Origin: JACCXM01 sp046328335
GTDB lineage: Bacteria > Chloroflexota > Chloroflexia > Thermomicrobiales > UBA6265
Direction of reading: 5' to 3'
DNA: 64,000 nt
NCBI GenBank assembly: GCA_046328335.1
Contig: JAXLWU010000004.1
Span: 1-64,000, forward strand
Shown: positions 1 through 6,367 of the stretch, in pieces
Layout: the number at the start of each line of letters is the position of its first letter
Position numbering within the stretch: position 1 is the stretch's first letter
Position numbers and translations under genes: made by a program
The notes under the pieces: generated by a model
What the model saw: the letters and a program-made list of their open reading frames with translations, nothing else
What the model was told of the DNA's origin: nothing
Database searches by the model: none

Positions 1-40
1 CCTCCTGGGCCTTCTCCGTCAGTTTGCTACTACTCGCCAT
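1..40 (-). CDS. clpB: ClpB-like chaperone, N-terminus only (runs off the window)
   Basis: An ATG at 40-38 opens a frame reading MASSSKLTEKAQE before the window ends. The LTEKAQE start is typical of the first helix of the ClpB/Hsp104 N-domain. A GAGG-containing stretch lies just upstream. The gene starts 40 bases after the stop of hspR on the same strand, and hspR-clpB is a well-known arrangement in which HspR represses the disaggregase operon. Only 13 codons are visible, so ClpC or another Clp ATPase cannot be excluded. The assignment rests on this short stretch plus context. Confidence 0.55.
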   Translation of the reverse strand, partial: MASSSKLTEKAQE

Positions 41-80
41 CCCTCGTTCCTTCCCATCCCGGCTTCTTGCTCAGTAAGGT

Positions 81-455
81 TCATCGCTCCGAGGAGTTAT
101 CTTCGACTCCCAGGTGCGCCAACAGCGCAGCGACTTCGCCCCGCATGCCTTGCACGGCTTCACCCCCGATAGCGGCATCCTGCTCGGCCAGCCAGCCCTG
201 GAGCGCCTTCAAGCGAAGAGTCAATTCCATAGCGAGTTGCACCCCGGCGAGGTTCAATCCGCGCTCGCCCACCAGGTATTTCACCTGCCGCAATCGCTCC
301 AGGTCCTCCCCGGAATAGAGCCGCAGGTTGCCCGTGGTGCGGGAGGGCGCAATCAGACCCTCGCGTTCATACTTCCGCAGCGTTTGTGGATGCATTTCAA
401 GCAAACGAGCGGCGACGCTGATGACGAACACCGGCTCGCAACCACGCGAATTCAT
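81..455 (-). CDS. hspR: MerR-family heat-shock repressor HspR
   Basis: A 124-residue MerR-type DNA-binding protein. Residues 10-75 form the winged helix: FVISVAARLLEMHPQTLRKYE is followed by EGLIAPSRTTGNLRLYSGEDLERL. The combination of MHPQTLRKYE with a basic wing and little after the DNA-binding domain is characteristic of HspR rather than metal- or drug-sensing MerR proteins. It has no conserved metal-binding cysteines; the only Cys is at residue 6. HspR represses chaperone operons and usually its own. Here it is followed by a clpB-like start and preceded by a HAIR-like inverted repeat overlapping a good promoter. The ATG at 455 has a GGGGAGTG ribosome-binding site about 5 bases upstream. 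Confidence 0.88.
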   Translation of the reverse strand: MNSRGCEPVFVISVAARLLEMHPQTLRKYEREGLIAPSRTTGNLRLYSGEDLERLRQVKYLVGERGLNLAGVQLAMELTLRLKALQGWLAEQDAAIGGEAVQGMRGEVAALLAHLGVEDNSSER

Positions 456-487
456 GATTCACTCCCCACCAGACCTATGTCATGTAT

Positions 488-516
488 AGGATAAATGTTG
501 ATACGGATCGTGTCAA
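488..516 (-). promoter_or_regulatory. hspR promoter (-35 TTGACA, 17-base spacer, -10 TATCCT)
   Basis: On the minus strand, TTGACA (516-511) is followed after 17 bases by TATCCT (493-488), a near-consensus sigma-70 promoter ending 33 bases before the hspR start. The -35 hexamer lies inside the inverted repeat at 498-516, so a repressor bound there would occlude polymerase. Confidence 0.7.
498..516. promoter_or_regulatory. HAIR-like inverted repeat (putative HspR operator)
   Basis: TTGA-N11-TCAA: the outer arms TTGATAC and GTGTCAA match with one mismatch around a 5-base centre. The HspR operator HAIR has the consensus CTTGAGT-N7-ACTCAAG, which contains TTGA-N11-TCAA with exactly this spacing. 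It sits between the divergent hspR and glycerophosphodiesterase genes, so it could affect both. Confidence 0.6.
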
Positions 517-534
517 TCATCAGGGAGTAGGTGG

Positions 535-1218
535 ATGACCTTGATTTACGCCCATCGGGGGGCGTCCGGGGCGTATCCCGAAAACACGCTGCTGGCCTTC
601 GCGCAGGCCTTACGGCTGAACGTCGCTGGGATCGAACTCGATCTGCACGGCTGCGCCGAAGGGATCCCCGTCGTCATCCACGATGCCGATCTCTCCCGGA
701 CCACGAATGGACAAGGGTCGGTTTCCGACACGCCCCTCGCCTCGCTCCGCCTCCTCGATGCCGGACGCGGCGAGCGGATTCCGACCCTCGCGGAGGTGCT
801 CGATCTCGTTGGCGATGCGGTCCATCTCGATCTCGAAGTGAAGGCGCCGGGGATTGAACGGGCAGTCCTCGACCTGCTGGCGGCGTACCCCGGCGCCCGC
901 TGGGCCATCTCCTCGTTCGAGTGGCACATCCTGCGCGCCTTGCGCAGCCGTTCCCCGCACGCCGAACTCTGGCCCCTCGCCGAAGAGTGGAGCGTTGATC
1001 TGCTCGCGGTCGCGCGGGAATTGGGATCACCGGTGGTCGCGGTCGGGGACGAAATCTACGATGCAACCACCGCGCAAGAGATCGCCGACGCCGGTCTCGA
1101 GGCAATGGTCTGGACGGTCAACGACCCAGCCACCGCCCTCCGCGTGCGCGATCTCGGCGCCTATGCGCTCTGCTCGGATGTGCCGGATCTGATTCAGACA
1201 ACCTTCGACGGCACCTGA
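535..1218 (+). CDS. ugpQ: Glycerophosphodiester phosphodiesterase
   Basis: A 227-residue GDPD-family TIM barrel that hydrolyses glycerophosphodiesters to glycerol-3-phosphate and an alcohol. The N-terminal YAHRGASGAYPENT (residues 5-18) carries the catalytic HR and the PENT signature. ELDLH and VIHDADLSRTTNGQG (about residues 35-60) supply the metal-binding E/D and the second catalytic His. LDLEVKAPG (near 100) is the conserved E-x-K region. There is no signal peptide or membrane helix, so it is the cytosolic UgpQ type. The ATG has GGGAGTAGGTGG upstream. It stands alone, divergent from hspR and sharing the operator region with it. Confidence 0.9.
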   Translation: MTLIYAHRGASGAYPENTLLAFAQALRLNVAGIELDLHGCAEGIPVVIHDADLSRTTNGQGSVSDTPLASLRLLDAGRGERIPTLAEVLDLVGDAVHLDLEVKAPGIERAVLDLLAAYPGARWAISSFEWHILRALRSRSPHAELWPLAEEWSVDLLAVARELGSPVVAVGDEIYDATTAQEIADAGLEAMVWTVNDPATALRVRDLGAYALCSDVPDLIQTTFDGT

Positions 1219-1321
1219 ACCAGCAGCCATGCTTCACTCCGGTTCTGCGCCATACTGGCGCACCATGGTGGCGTGGTTGGGAGCATGATGCTGGACTCGT
1301 AACCGCCGAGGTTGGGAAGAC

Positions 1322-1381
1322 GGGCGACGCAGGCGTCGCACCCTACGACAAATCCCCGTAGGGCGCGACGCCTGCGTCCCC
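1322..1381. repeat. Long GC-rich palindrome containing GACGCAGGCGTC
   Basis: Two arms of about 24 bases (GACGCAGGCGTCGC plus ACCCTACG, and the reverse complement) flank a short AT-containing loop, with only two mismatches. The core GGGCGACGCAGGCGTCGC recurs at 24957-24976. It lies in the 293-base gap between the glycerophosphodiesterase and dedA, where nothing else was recognised. It could act as a terminator-like hairpin or be a small REP-type element. Confidence 0.6.
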
Positions 1382-1511
1382 CGCGCCCCTCACCATCAGG
1401 TTGCAGGTTCAAGAGTCAGGTGCGGGCGCCCCTCCACCTGACATTGCTGGGAATGTGATGATTTCGATCGCCAGAGCCCGAGCGCGGCTCCGGCACTGAG
1501 GGAGTTTCAGA

Positions 1512-2132
1512 ATGCTCGATCGATTGGCGGAATGGGTAGCCGCCGTTGTCCAGGCGCTTGGCTATCCGGGGCTCACCGCCCTCGTTGCCCTGGAAAGCGT
1601 CTTTCCGCCAATTCCGTCCGAAGTCATATTGCCGCTCGCCGGTTTCCTCACCGGCCAGGGACGCTTTTCGTTTGTCCTGGTGATGATCGCCACCACCCTC
1701 GGCTCGATCATCGGCGCTCTAGTGCTCTACGGCATCGGCGCCGCTATCGGCCCCCATCGCGTGCACGCGCTGGTCGCGCGCTTCGGCCGCTTTGCGCTCC
1801 TCACCACGGACGATCTCGCGCGCGCGGAATCGTGGTTCGACCGCTACGGCCCGATCGCGGTCTTCACCGGCCGCCTCGTCCCCATCGTCCGCTCGCTGGT
1901 TTCCATTCCCGCCGGGTATCGCCGCATGCCGCTCGGCCAATTCGTTCTCCTCACCGCCGCCGGGAGCGGCCTCTGGAACGGCGCTCTGGTCGCTCTCGGC
2001 TGGGTCTTCGGCGAAAACTGGCACGTCATCGAGCAGTTCGTCGGCTGGTTTCAGTACGTGGTGATCGCGGTCGTCCTGCTCCTGGTCCTGCGCTTCGTCT
2101 GGACCCGCCTCCGCTCGCGTTCCGCAACCTGA
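1512..2132 (+). CDS. DedA-family membrane protein (SNARE-associated/VTT domain)
   Basis: A 206-residue polytopic membrane protein. The two DedA hallmarks are present: ESVFPPIPSEVILPLAGFL (residues 28-46) and FTGRLVPIVRSLVSIPAG (residues 119-136), where the Glu, Arg and Gly-Arg-x-x-Pro residues are those needed for DedA function. Hydrophobic segments occur at about 12-50, 55-80, 140-165 and 178-198. DedA proteins act in lipid scrambling/undecaprenyl-phosphate recycling and membrane-potential maintenance. Length is typical. The ATG has GGGAG 7 bases upstream. The gene stands alone and ends before a convergent repeat region. Confidence 0.9.
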   Translation: MLDRLAEWVAAVVQALGYPGLTALVALESVFPPIPSEVILPLAGFLTGQGRFSFVLVMIATTLGSIIGALVLYGIGAAIGPHRVHALVARFGRFALLTTDDLARAESWFDRYGPIAVFTGRLVPIVRSLVSIPAGYRRMPLGQFVLLTAAGSGLWNGALVALGWVFGENWHVIEQFVGWFQYVVIAVVLLLVLRFVWTRLRSRSAT

Positions 2133-2234
2133 CCAACGGCACCCCAACCCCTCGCCCTGCGCACGCTGACGAAAGGAGATATGGGTGGAATGGAGCGATT
2201 TCACCCGTTTGGGACGGCACGCATTGAGACGAAC

Positions 2235-2400
2235 GCCCCTCTCCCTGCGCACAGGGAGAGTGGTTTGGGGTGAGGGCGCGCGCGACGAGACCGCGATCCC
2301 TCCCCTTGTCAGCCTGCGCACAGGGGGGACTCCTCCGACCGAGGGAGGCTTGGGAGGGAGAACGGGGAGGGAGCCTGGGGTTTGGGGCGAGGGTCCCACC
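2235..2400. repeat. Family B intergenic hairpin repeat (degenerate, extended)
   Basis: CCCCTCTCCC-TGCGCA-CAGGGAGAG is followed by TTTGGGGTGAGGG, then a GCGAGACCGCGATCCCTCCCC-like tail, then a second degenerate unit rich in GGGAGG. It occupies the gap between the convergent dedA and discoidin-protein genes. The same consensus recurs at least eight times in the window. Confidence 0.75.
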
Positions 2401-2404
2401 ACCG

Positions 2405-3502
2405 CTACGGATCGATGTCGCCAATCGTGACCGTCCCGCCATTGGCGGTCGCCTCGCAGCGCCCCCCGTTGTCGTTCGACTTCCCCTTGCCGCGACCGGC
2501 CGTGTTTTCATCGCCACCGGACGCATCACAGGTCGCTGTGCCACCATTCGCGACAATGTCGATGGTGCAGGAGCCGCTGCCGTCACATGCATCCTTCTCG
2601 ACGGAAATCTCCCCTGCTTCAGCGCGGCATTTGGCCCGCTTCCCCTGGCAATCGGTCTCACCTGGTTCAGCGGTGACGCCTGGCAGGCGTTCAGCGCGCG
2701 TACCCTTGTCCACCTCATTGGATGACGCGTCATTGCCATGTGGCCGGTCGCGGGCACGAGGCTCATCGTCGGTCTTGCGCTCACGCTTCTTCTTGTCCTT
2801 GCCGGTATCCTGCGCCAGTGCCGCGCTGCCCCCACGCTCGATCCCATAGGCCGAGATCTCGGCGATGGCCGGCAAGTCTCCATCGTCATCCGCGCTGAGC
2901 GCGAGCCGCACGTAGCGTGCCTCACCAGTAACGCCAACATGTTGCCAGCCGGCGCGAACAGGCTCTTCGCCCGCTGCCCGCCATGTCTTGCGATCGGAAG
3001 AGACCTCTACCGCGATCGTGCCGCTGCCGCGTGCCAGCCAGCGCACTTCGCGCACGCGTTCGGGTTGGCCCAGGTCGATCCAGACCCACGGCTCCACGCT
3101 ATCACCTGCAACTGACCAGACCGTCTGCGGATCACCGTCGTACGCAACGGCTGAATTTGGCGCGTCCGAGGGCCGTCCGCTGCGGGCGATCGCGAATTCG
3201 ACCAGTTTCTCGTCCGTTTGGTGCGTCACCGCGAGCGGTCCGTCCAGCGGATCGCCGTCGAGCGGATCGCTTTCCTCGTGGGCTGGCACCGGCGTCGCCA
3301 CCATGACCGCCCGCGGCAGTTCATCCGCCTCGGCGAGTCCAGAGGTGTGCGAACGGTCGCCCGCGACAAGGGAGAGCACACAGACCAGAACGAGCGCGCC
3401 AATCAGCGCCCGTTTGCGCCAGCCTCGCGTGGCCTCACGACGGGAAAGGAGATCACGGGGTGTTCGGTGGACTCGTCGTCGTGGTTGTGAACTAGGCATC
3501 CT
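2405..3502 (-). CDS. Membrane-anchored F5/8 type C (discoidin-like) domain protein
   Basis: Read from the ATG at 3502, which overlaps the end of the M42 gene, this is 365 residues. A basic N-terminus (PRRRVHRTPRDLLSRRE, Trp-Arg-Lys-Arg) leads into one membrane segment at about residues 33-48. A discoidin-like beta-sandwich at roughly 95-220 contains SAVAYDGDPQTVWSV, EPWVWIDLGQPERVREVRW and RYVRLALSAD, the usual DGD-TxW and WIDLG signatures of the fold. The rest is a charged linker (KKKRERKTDDEPR) and a glycine/asparagine-rich tail with six cysteines and two related NGGT motifs. Discoidin domains bind carbohydrate or lipid surfaces; the ligand here is unknown. Start sites further upstream would run through the M42 gene in another frame and are rejected. 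Confidence 0.75.
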   Translation of the reverse strand, partial: RMPSSQPRRRVHRTPRDLLSRREATRGWRKRALIGALVLVCVLSLVAGDRSHTSGLAEADELPRAVMVATPVPAHEESDPLDGDPLDGPLAVTHQTDEKLVEFAIARSGRPSDAPNSAVAYDGDPQTVWSVAGDSVEPWVWIDLGQPERVREVRWLARGSGTIAVEVSSDRKTWRAAGEEPVRAGWQHVGVTGEARYVRLALSADDDGDLPAIAEISAYGIERGGSAALAQDTGKDKKKRERKTDDEPRARDRPHGNDASSNEVDKGTRAERLPGVTAEPGETDCQGKRAKCRAEAGEISVEKDACDGSGSCTIDIVANGGTATCDASGGDENTAGRGKGKSNDNGGRCEATANGGTVTIGDIDP

Positions 3503-4564
3503 CATCCAGCAGATACGCAACCAGCAACCGCGCCGTTTCGCGCAGCGATTCCCGGTGCAACCGCTCGAACGAATGCGAGGCGTCAACTCCTGGGCCAACC
3601 AGTCCGCCGCGGACATCCCAGCCCGCCCGCAATGCCTGGCTGACGTCGGAGCCGTAGTCAGGATAGATGTCGATCCGGCAGTCGATGTCATTCTCCCGGG
3701 CCAAATCGATCAGGCGCCGGCTGAGGCCATGATCGTATGGGCCGGTCGTGTCCTTGACGCAGACCGTCGTCGCGAATTCGTCCGAGGTCTGTCCCTCGCC
3801 TACCGCGGCCATATCGACCGCGATCAGTTCCGTGGTCGCAGGAGGCAGGCCAGCCGAAGAGCCATGACCAACTTCCTCGAAGTTGGAGATGAACAGCCAA
3901 CTCGGGTCGCTGGTGCCATCCCACTATCGAGCAGAGCCTTGGCGACGCCGAGCAGAATGGCGACGCACGCCTTGTCGTCGAGATGGCGCGATTTGATGAA
4001 TCCGCTTGGTGTCACGGTGGTGCGGGGATCGAAACTGACGAAATCACCGACCTCGACGCCGAGCGCTCGCGCATCGTCCGCGTTGCGCACCGGTTCGTCG
4101 AGACGCACCTCCAGCGACTTGTCGTCGCGCGTCAGTTCGACCAGTTCCTTGCCAAAGACGTGACCCGAGGCCTTGGTGGTCAGAATCGTTCCGGTGACCT
4201 GCGAGTCGCCGCCATGGGCGTGCACCACGCAGTACTCGCCCTCGATCGTCGCCCAGTCGTAGCCACCGATCCGCGTCAGTTTGAGGCGGCCGTTCTCCTT
4301 GACCTCTTTGACCATCGCGCCGAGGGTATCGACATGGGCGGAAAGGGTCCGGCCGCCACGCGATGGAGCACCACCTGGCAGTTCCGCGACGAGCGCGCCT
4401 TTGGTGGTCTGGTGGACATCGAGACCGAGGCGCGCCAGTTCGCCAGCGACGTAGTCGATCGCCGCCGCCGTGAATCCGGTCGGTGATGGAATGCGGCAAA
4501 GCAGCGCGGTCTGCTCGAGCATGTACTCCGCATCGACCGCGGGTTGTTTCTTCTCCGACGCCAC
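3492..4564 (-). pseudogene. M42-family glutamyl aminopeptidase, frameshifted
   Basis: The GTG at 4564 (AAGGGG upstream) opens a frame matching M42 metallo-aminopeptidases. It has IPSPTGFT, the metal His-Asp in LSAHVDTLGAMV (about residue 75) and the bridging Asp in RHLDDKACVAILLG (about 205). Near 3895-3900 the homology moves to another frame, which continues LFISNFEEVGHGSS (catalytic Glu-Glu), ELIAVDMAAVG (metal Asp) and TGPYDHGLSRRLIDLA to the stop at 3492, including the late metal-ligand region ASHSFERLH. One missing base (a C in GGCTG) explains the break. The joined product would be about 357 residues, the normal length, with all active-site motifs. This is either a recent inactivating mutation or a sequencing error. 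It overlaps the discoidin-protein start by 11 bases. Confidence 0.8.
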
Positions 4565-4635
4565 GTTTTTCTATCCCCTTCCCGAAATGTCTTGCAGGTG
4601 ATCGGGCGCTCGACTCCCGCGATCCGCGCCGCGTG

Positions 4636-4740
4636 CCTCTCTCCCTGCGCACGGGGAGACTCCTCCCTCCGGGGAGGGAGGCCGGGGTTGGGATGAGGAC
4701 TCAAGCCACGAAACCGCGATGCCTCACCTGGTCAACCTAC
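4636..4740. repeat. Family B repeat, divergent copy
   Basis: CTCTCCCTGCGCACGGGGAG and a following CTCCCTCCGGGGAGGGAG hairpin, then GGGTTGGGATGAGGAC and an ACCGCGATGCCTCACCTGGTCA-like tail that matches the tail of other family B copies. It lies between the M42 gene and the small hypothetical gene downstream. Confidence 0.6.
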
Positions 4741-4809
4741 GCAGCGGGCGCAGAGTTGAGGCGAGTGCACTCGCGGCGTGAACCCAACACGCATCGGCCG
4801 CAACCACAA

Positions 4810-5247
4810 TCACCGCTCACCGCCTCCCCGCCCGAAGAGTTTGCTCAACCAGTTCAGCCAGGACGCCTGTGTGGGTGGAATCGGTCTTGCCGGTGCGGGC
4901 GCGCCGAGCGATGGCTGTGGTTCAGTCGGCCGCATCTCGCTGTACGGGAACAGTTCCTGGCGCTTTTCACGTGCCCACTCCCACGCCAAGACACGATCCG
5001 CCAGCGCGGCGGGGTCGCTTTCCGCCCAGTTGAGGTCGAATGGGCTCCAGCGCTTCTCCAACCGCATGACGGTAGCGAGCGCGTCGGCCTCGTGCTCCTC
5101 CGCACCTTCGAGCGCAAGACTGTATGCCCGCTGGTCCGCGGTGATGTCGCGCACCAGTTCCTGCTGCACATCGACAACGAGCCGCCCGGCGTACTCCGGA
5201 TGCCAGGTAAATCGCGCCGCGATTCCCCCTCCCGCGTCCACCGTCAC
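4810..5247 (-). CDS. Conserved-looking hypothetical protein coupled to the DDAH-type gene
   Basis: 145 residues from a GTG at 5247 whose GTG overlaps the TGA of the upstream amidinohydrolase gene (GTGTGA), so translation is probably coupled. The N-terminal half is a compact mixed fold (TWHPEYAGRLVVDVQQELVRDI, then ADQRAYSLALEGAEEHEADAL). The middle is tryptophan-rich (SPFDLNWAES, LAWEWAREKRQ). The C-terminus is a Pro/Ala linker ending in WLNWLSKLFGRGGG, which could be an amphipathic membrane-touching helix. I do not recognise the family. The coding pattern and overlap make it a real gene; its role is unknown but is probably tied to the upstream enzyme. Confidence 0.65.
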   Translation of the reverse strand: MTVDAGGGIAARFTWHPEYAGRLVVDVQQELVRDITADQRAYSLALEGAEEHEADALATVMRLEKRWSPFDLNWAESDPAALADRVLAWEWAREKRQELFPYSEMRPTEPQPSLGAPAPARPIPPTQASWLNWLSKLFGRGGGER

Positions 5248-6218
5248 ACCGCTTCGCGATGAATGACGCCGGTCATACAATGAATCGATCCTGCCCCCTT
5301 CATCAGTTCGTCGACCTCCACTTCCAGGCACGTCACCCCGGCGCGCTCGAGCACGGCACGGGTCACGCGGTTCCCCTGCGGCATCACCACCAAACCCGGG
5401 GCCAGCGGCACCAGGTTGATCGACATCCCGTCTCGCGCCTCGTCCAGGTCAGGAACCTCGATGAAGCGATAGCCTCGGTCCCGCAGCAATTCATAGACCC
5501 GCCACGGCAACTGCGTCGGGTAGATCATCGCCAGATCGCGATCGAGGAGATTGAGCATGCCATCGATGTGTCCACAACCATAGGGGAGTTGGACGATTTC
5601 GGCCTGCTCCACGCCGGCGTCACGGAACGTCTGCGCCACCTGGCGCGCCCCTTCACGATTGGTGCGCTGTCCCTCTGCTACAAAGACCAGACTGTCGTCG
5701 ACCACGACAACATCGGCGCCTTCAAACGTTCCACTGCCAAAAACGGAATGGAGGATCGGCACCCCCACGCGCGCCAGGGCCGCAGCCGCCTGCCGCTCCT
5801 CGCCCGCGCGGGAGGCCGAGGCCGGCCGCGCCAGAATCGCCCCGAACGGCGTCATCGCGAAAACATCGCGGCAAAAGTAGGAGTTCGGTTTATCGAGCGG
5901 GACGTCACCCAACTCATGCACGGTGACGCCGTGGGAGCGGAAGAGGTCGGTCAGTCGATCGTGCTGGTCCCGCGCCCGCGTCGGTTCGACGATAGCATGC
6001 CAGAGCGCGGCGGCGGCATCGGTAACACCATCGATCTCCGCGCCGGGACGGTGCATGACGACCGCCCGCAGCGGTCCACATTCCGACCGCACACCGCACG
6101 CCGCCCAGACCGAACCGAGTTCGTCCGCCATAGTGCCGGCGCGGCTCTGCCAGCCCTCGCCACCATGAGCGGCATCTCGCGCCTGTTCCAACGCGTACTG
6201 TCGCGTCGCCGTGACCAT
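5244..6218 (-). CDS. Dimethylarginine dimethylaminohydrolase / amidinotransferase-superfamily enzyme
   Basis: 324 residues from the ATG at 6218, which has GGGGAGAAGACA upstream (a longer frame to 6281 has no such site). The guanidine-modifying superfamily (DDAH, arginine deiminase, amidinotransferase) is recognised by LRAVVMHRPG near the N-terminus, NSYFCRDVFAMTP, GTFEGADVVVVDDS, AEGQRTNREG, the catalytic His in GCGHIDGMLNLLD (about 225) and the nucleophile Cys in SIHCMTGVIHR near the C-terminus. These act by a covalent Cys-amidine intermediate. DDAH-like hydrolysis of methylated or free arginine is the likeliest activity; ornithine- or agmatine-type specificity cannot be excluded. It is translationally coupled to the unknown gene at 4810-5247. 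Confidence 0.85.
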   Translation of the reverse strand: MVTATRQYALEQARDAAHGGEGWQSRAGTMADELGSVWAACGVRSECGPLRAVVMHRPGAEIDGVTDAAAALWHAIVEPTRARDQHDRLTDLFRSHGVTVHELGDVPLDKPNSYFCRDVFAMTPFGAILARPASASRAGEERQAAAALARVGVPILHSVFGSGTFEGADVVVVDDSLVFVAEGQRTNREGARQVAQTFRDAGVEQAEIVQLPYGCGHIDGMLNLLDRDLAMIYPTQLPWRVYELLRDRGYRFIEVPDLDEARDGMSINLVPLAPGLVVMPQGNRVTRAVLERAGVTCLEVEVDELMKGAGSIHCMTGVIHREAV

Positions 6219-6281
6219 TGTCTTCTCCCCGGGGATCCCATCGCGATTGCGGCGAGTATAGATTCCACCAACGCGTAACAC

Positions 6282-6367
6282 GTGTCGTCCCGACCGCAGG
6301 AGGGACCTCGGCGTCTGCGCTCATCGCAGCGAGCGACGAGCTGCCTTACGGCGGCTCGGATCGACAC
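6282..6367. repeat. Family A palindromic repeat (86 bp)
   Basis: It starts GTGTCGTCCCGACCGCAGG, AGGGACCTCGGCG and ends GCGGCTCGGATCGACAC, the reverse-complement-like end of the family. It overlaps the last codons and stop of rad50 (6346-6367 is coding), so the element forms the 3' end of that gene. Confidence 0.8.

Noticed and set aside
2405..3691. A longer discoidin protein starting at 3691
   Set aside because: The extra 63 codons lie in the M42 gene in another frame and read as shadow (Arg/Ser/Cys-rich); the ATG at 3502 before the membrane segment is better.
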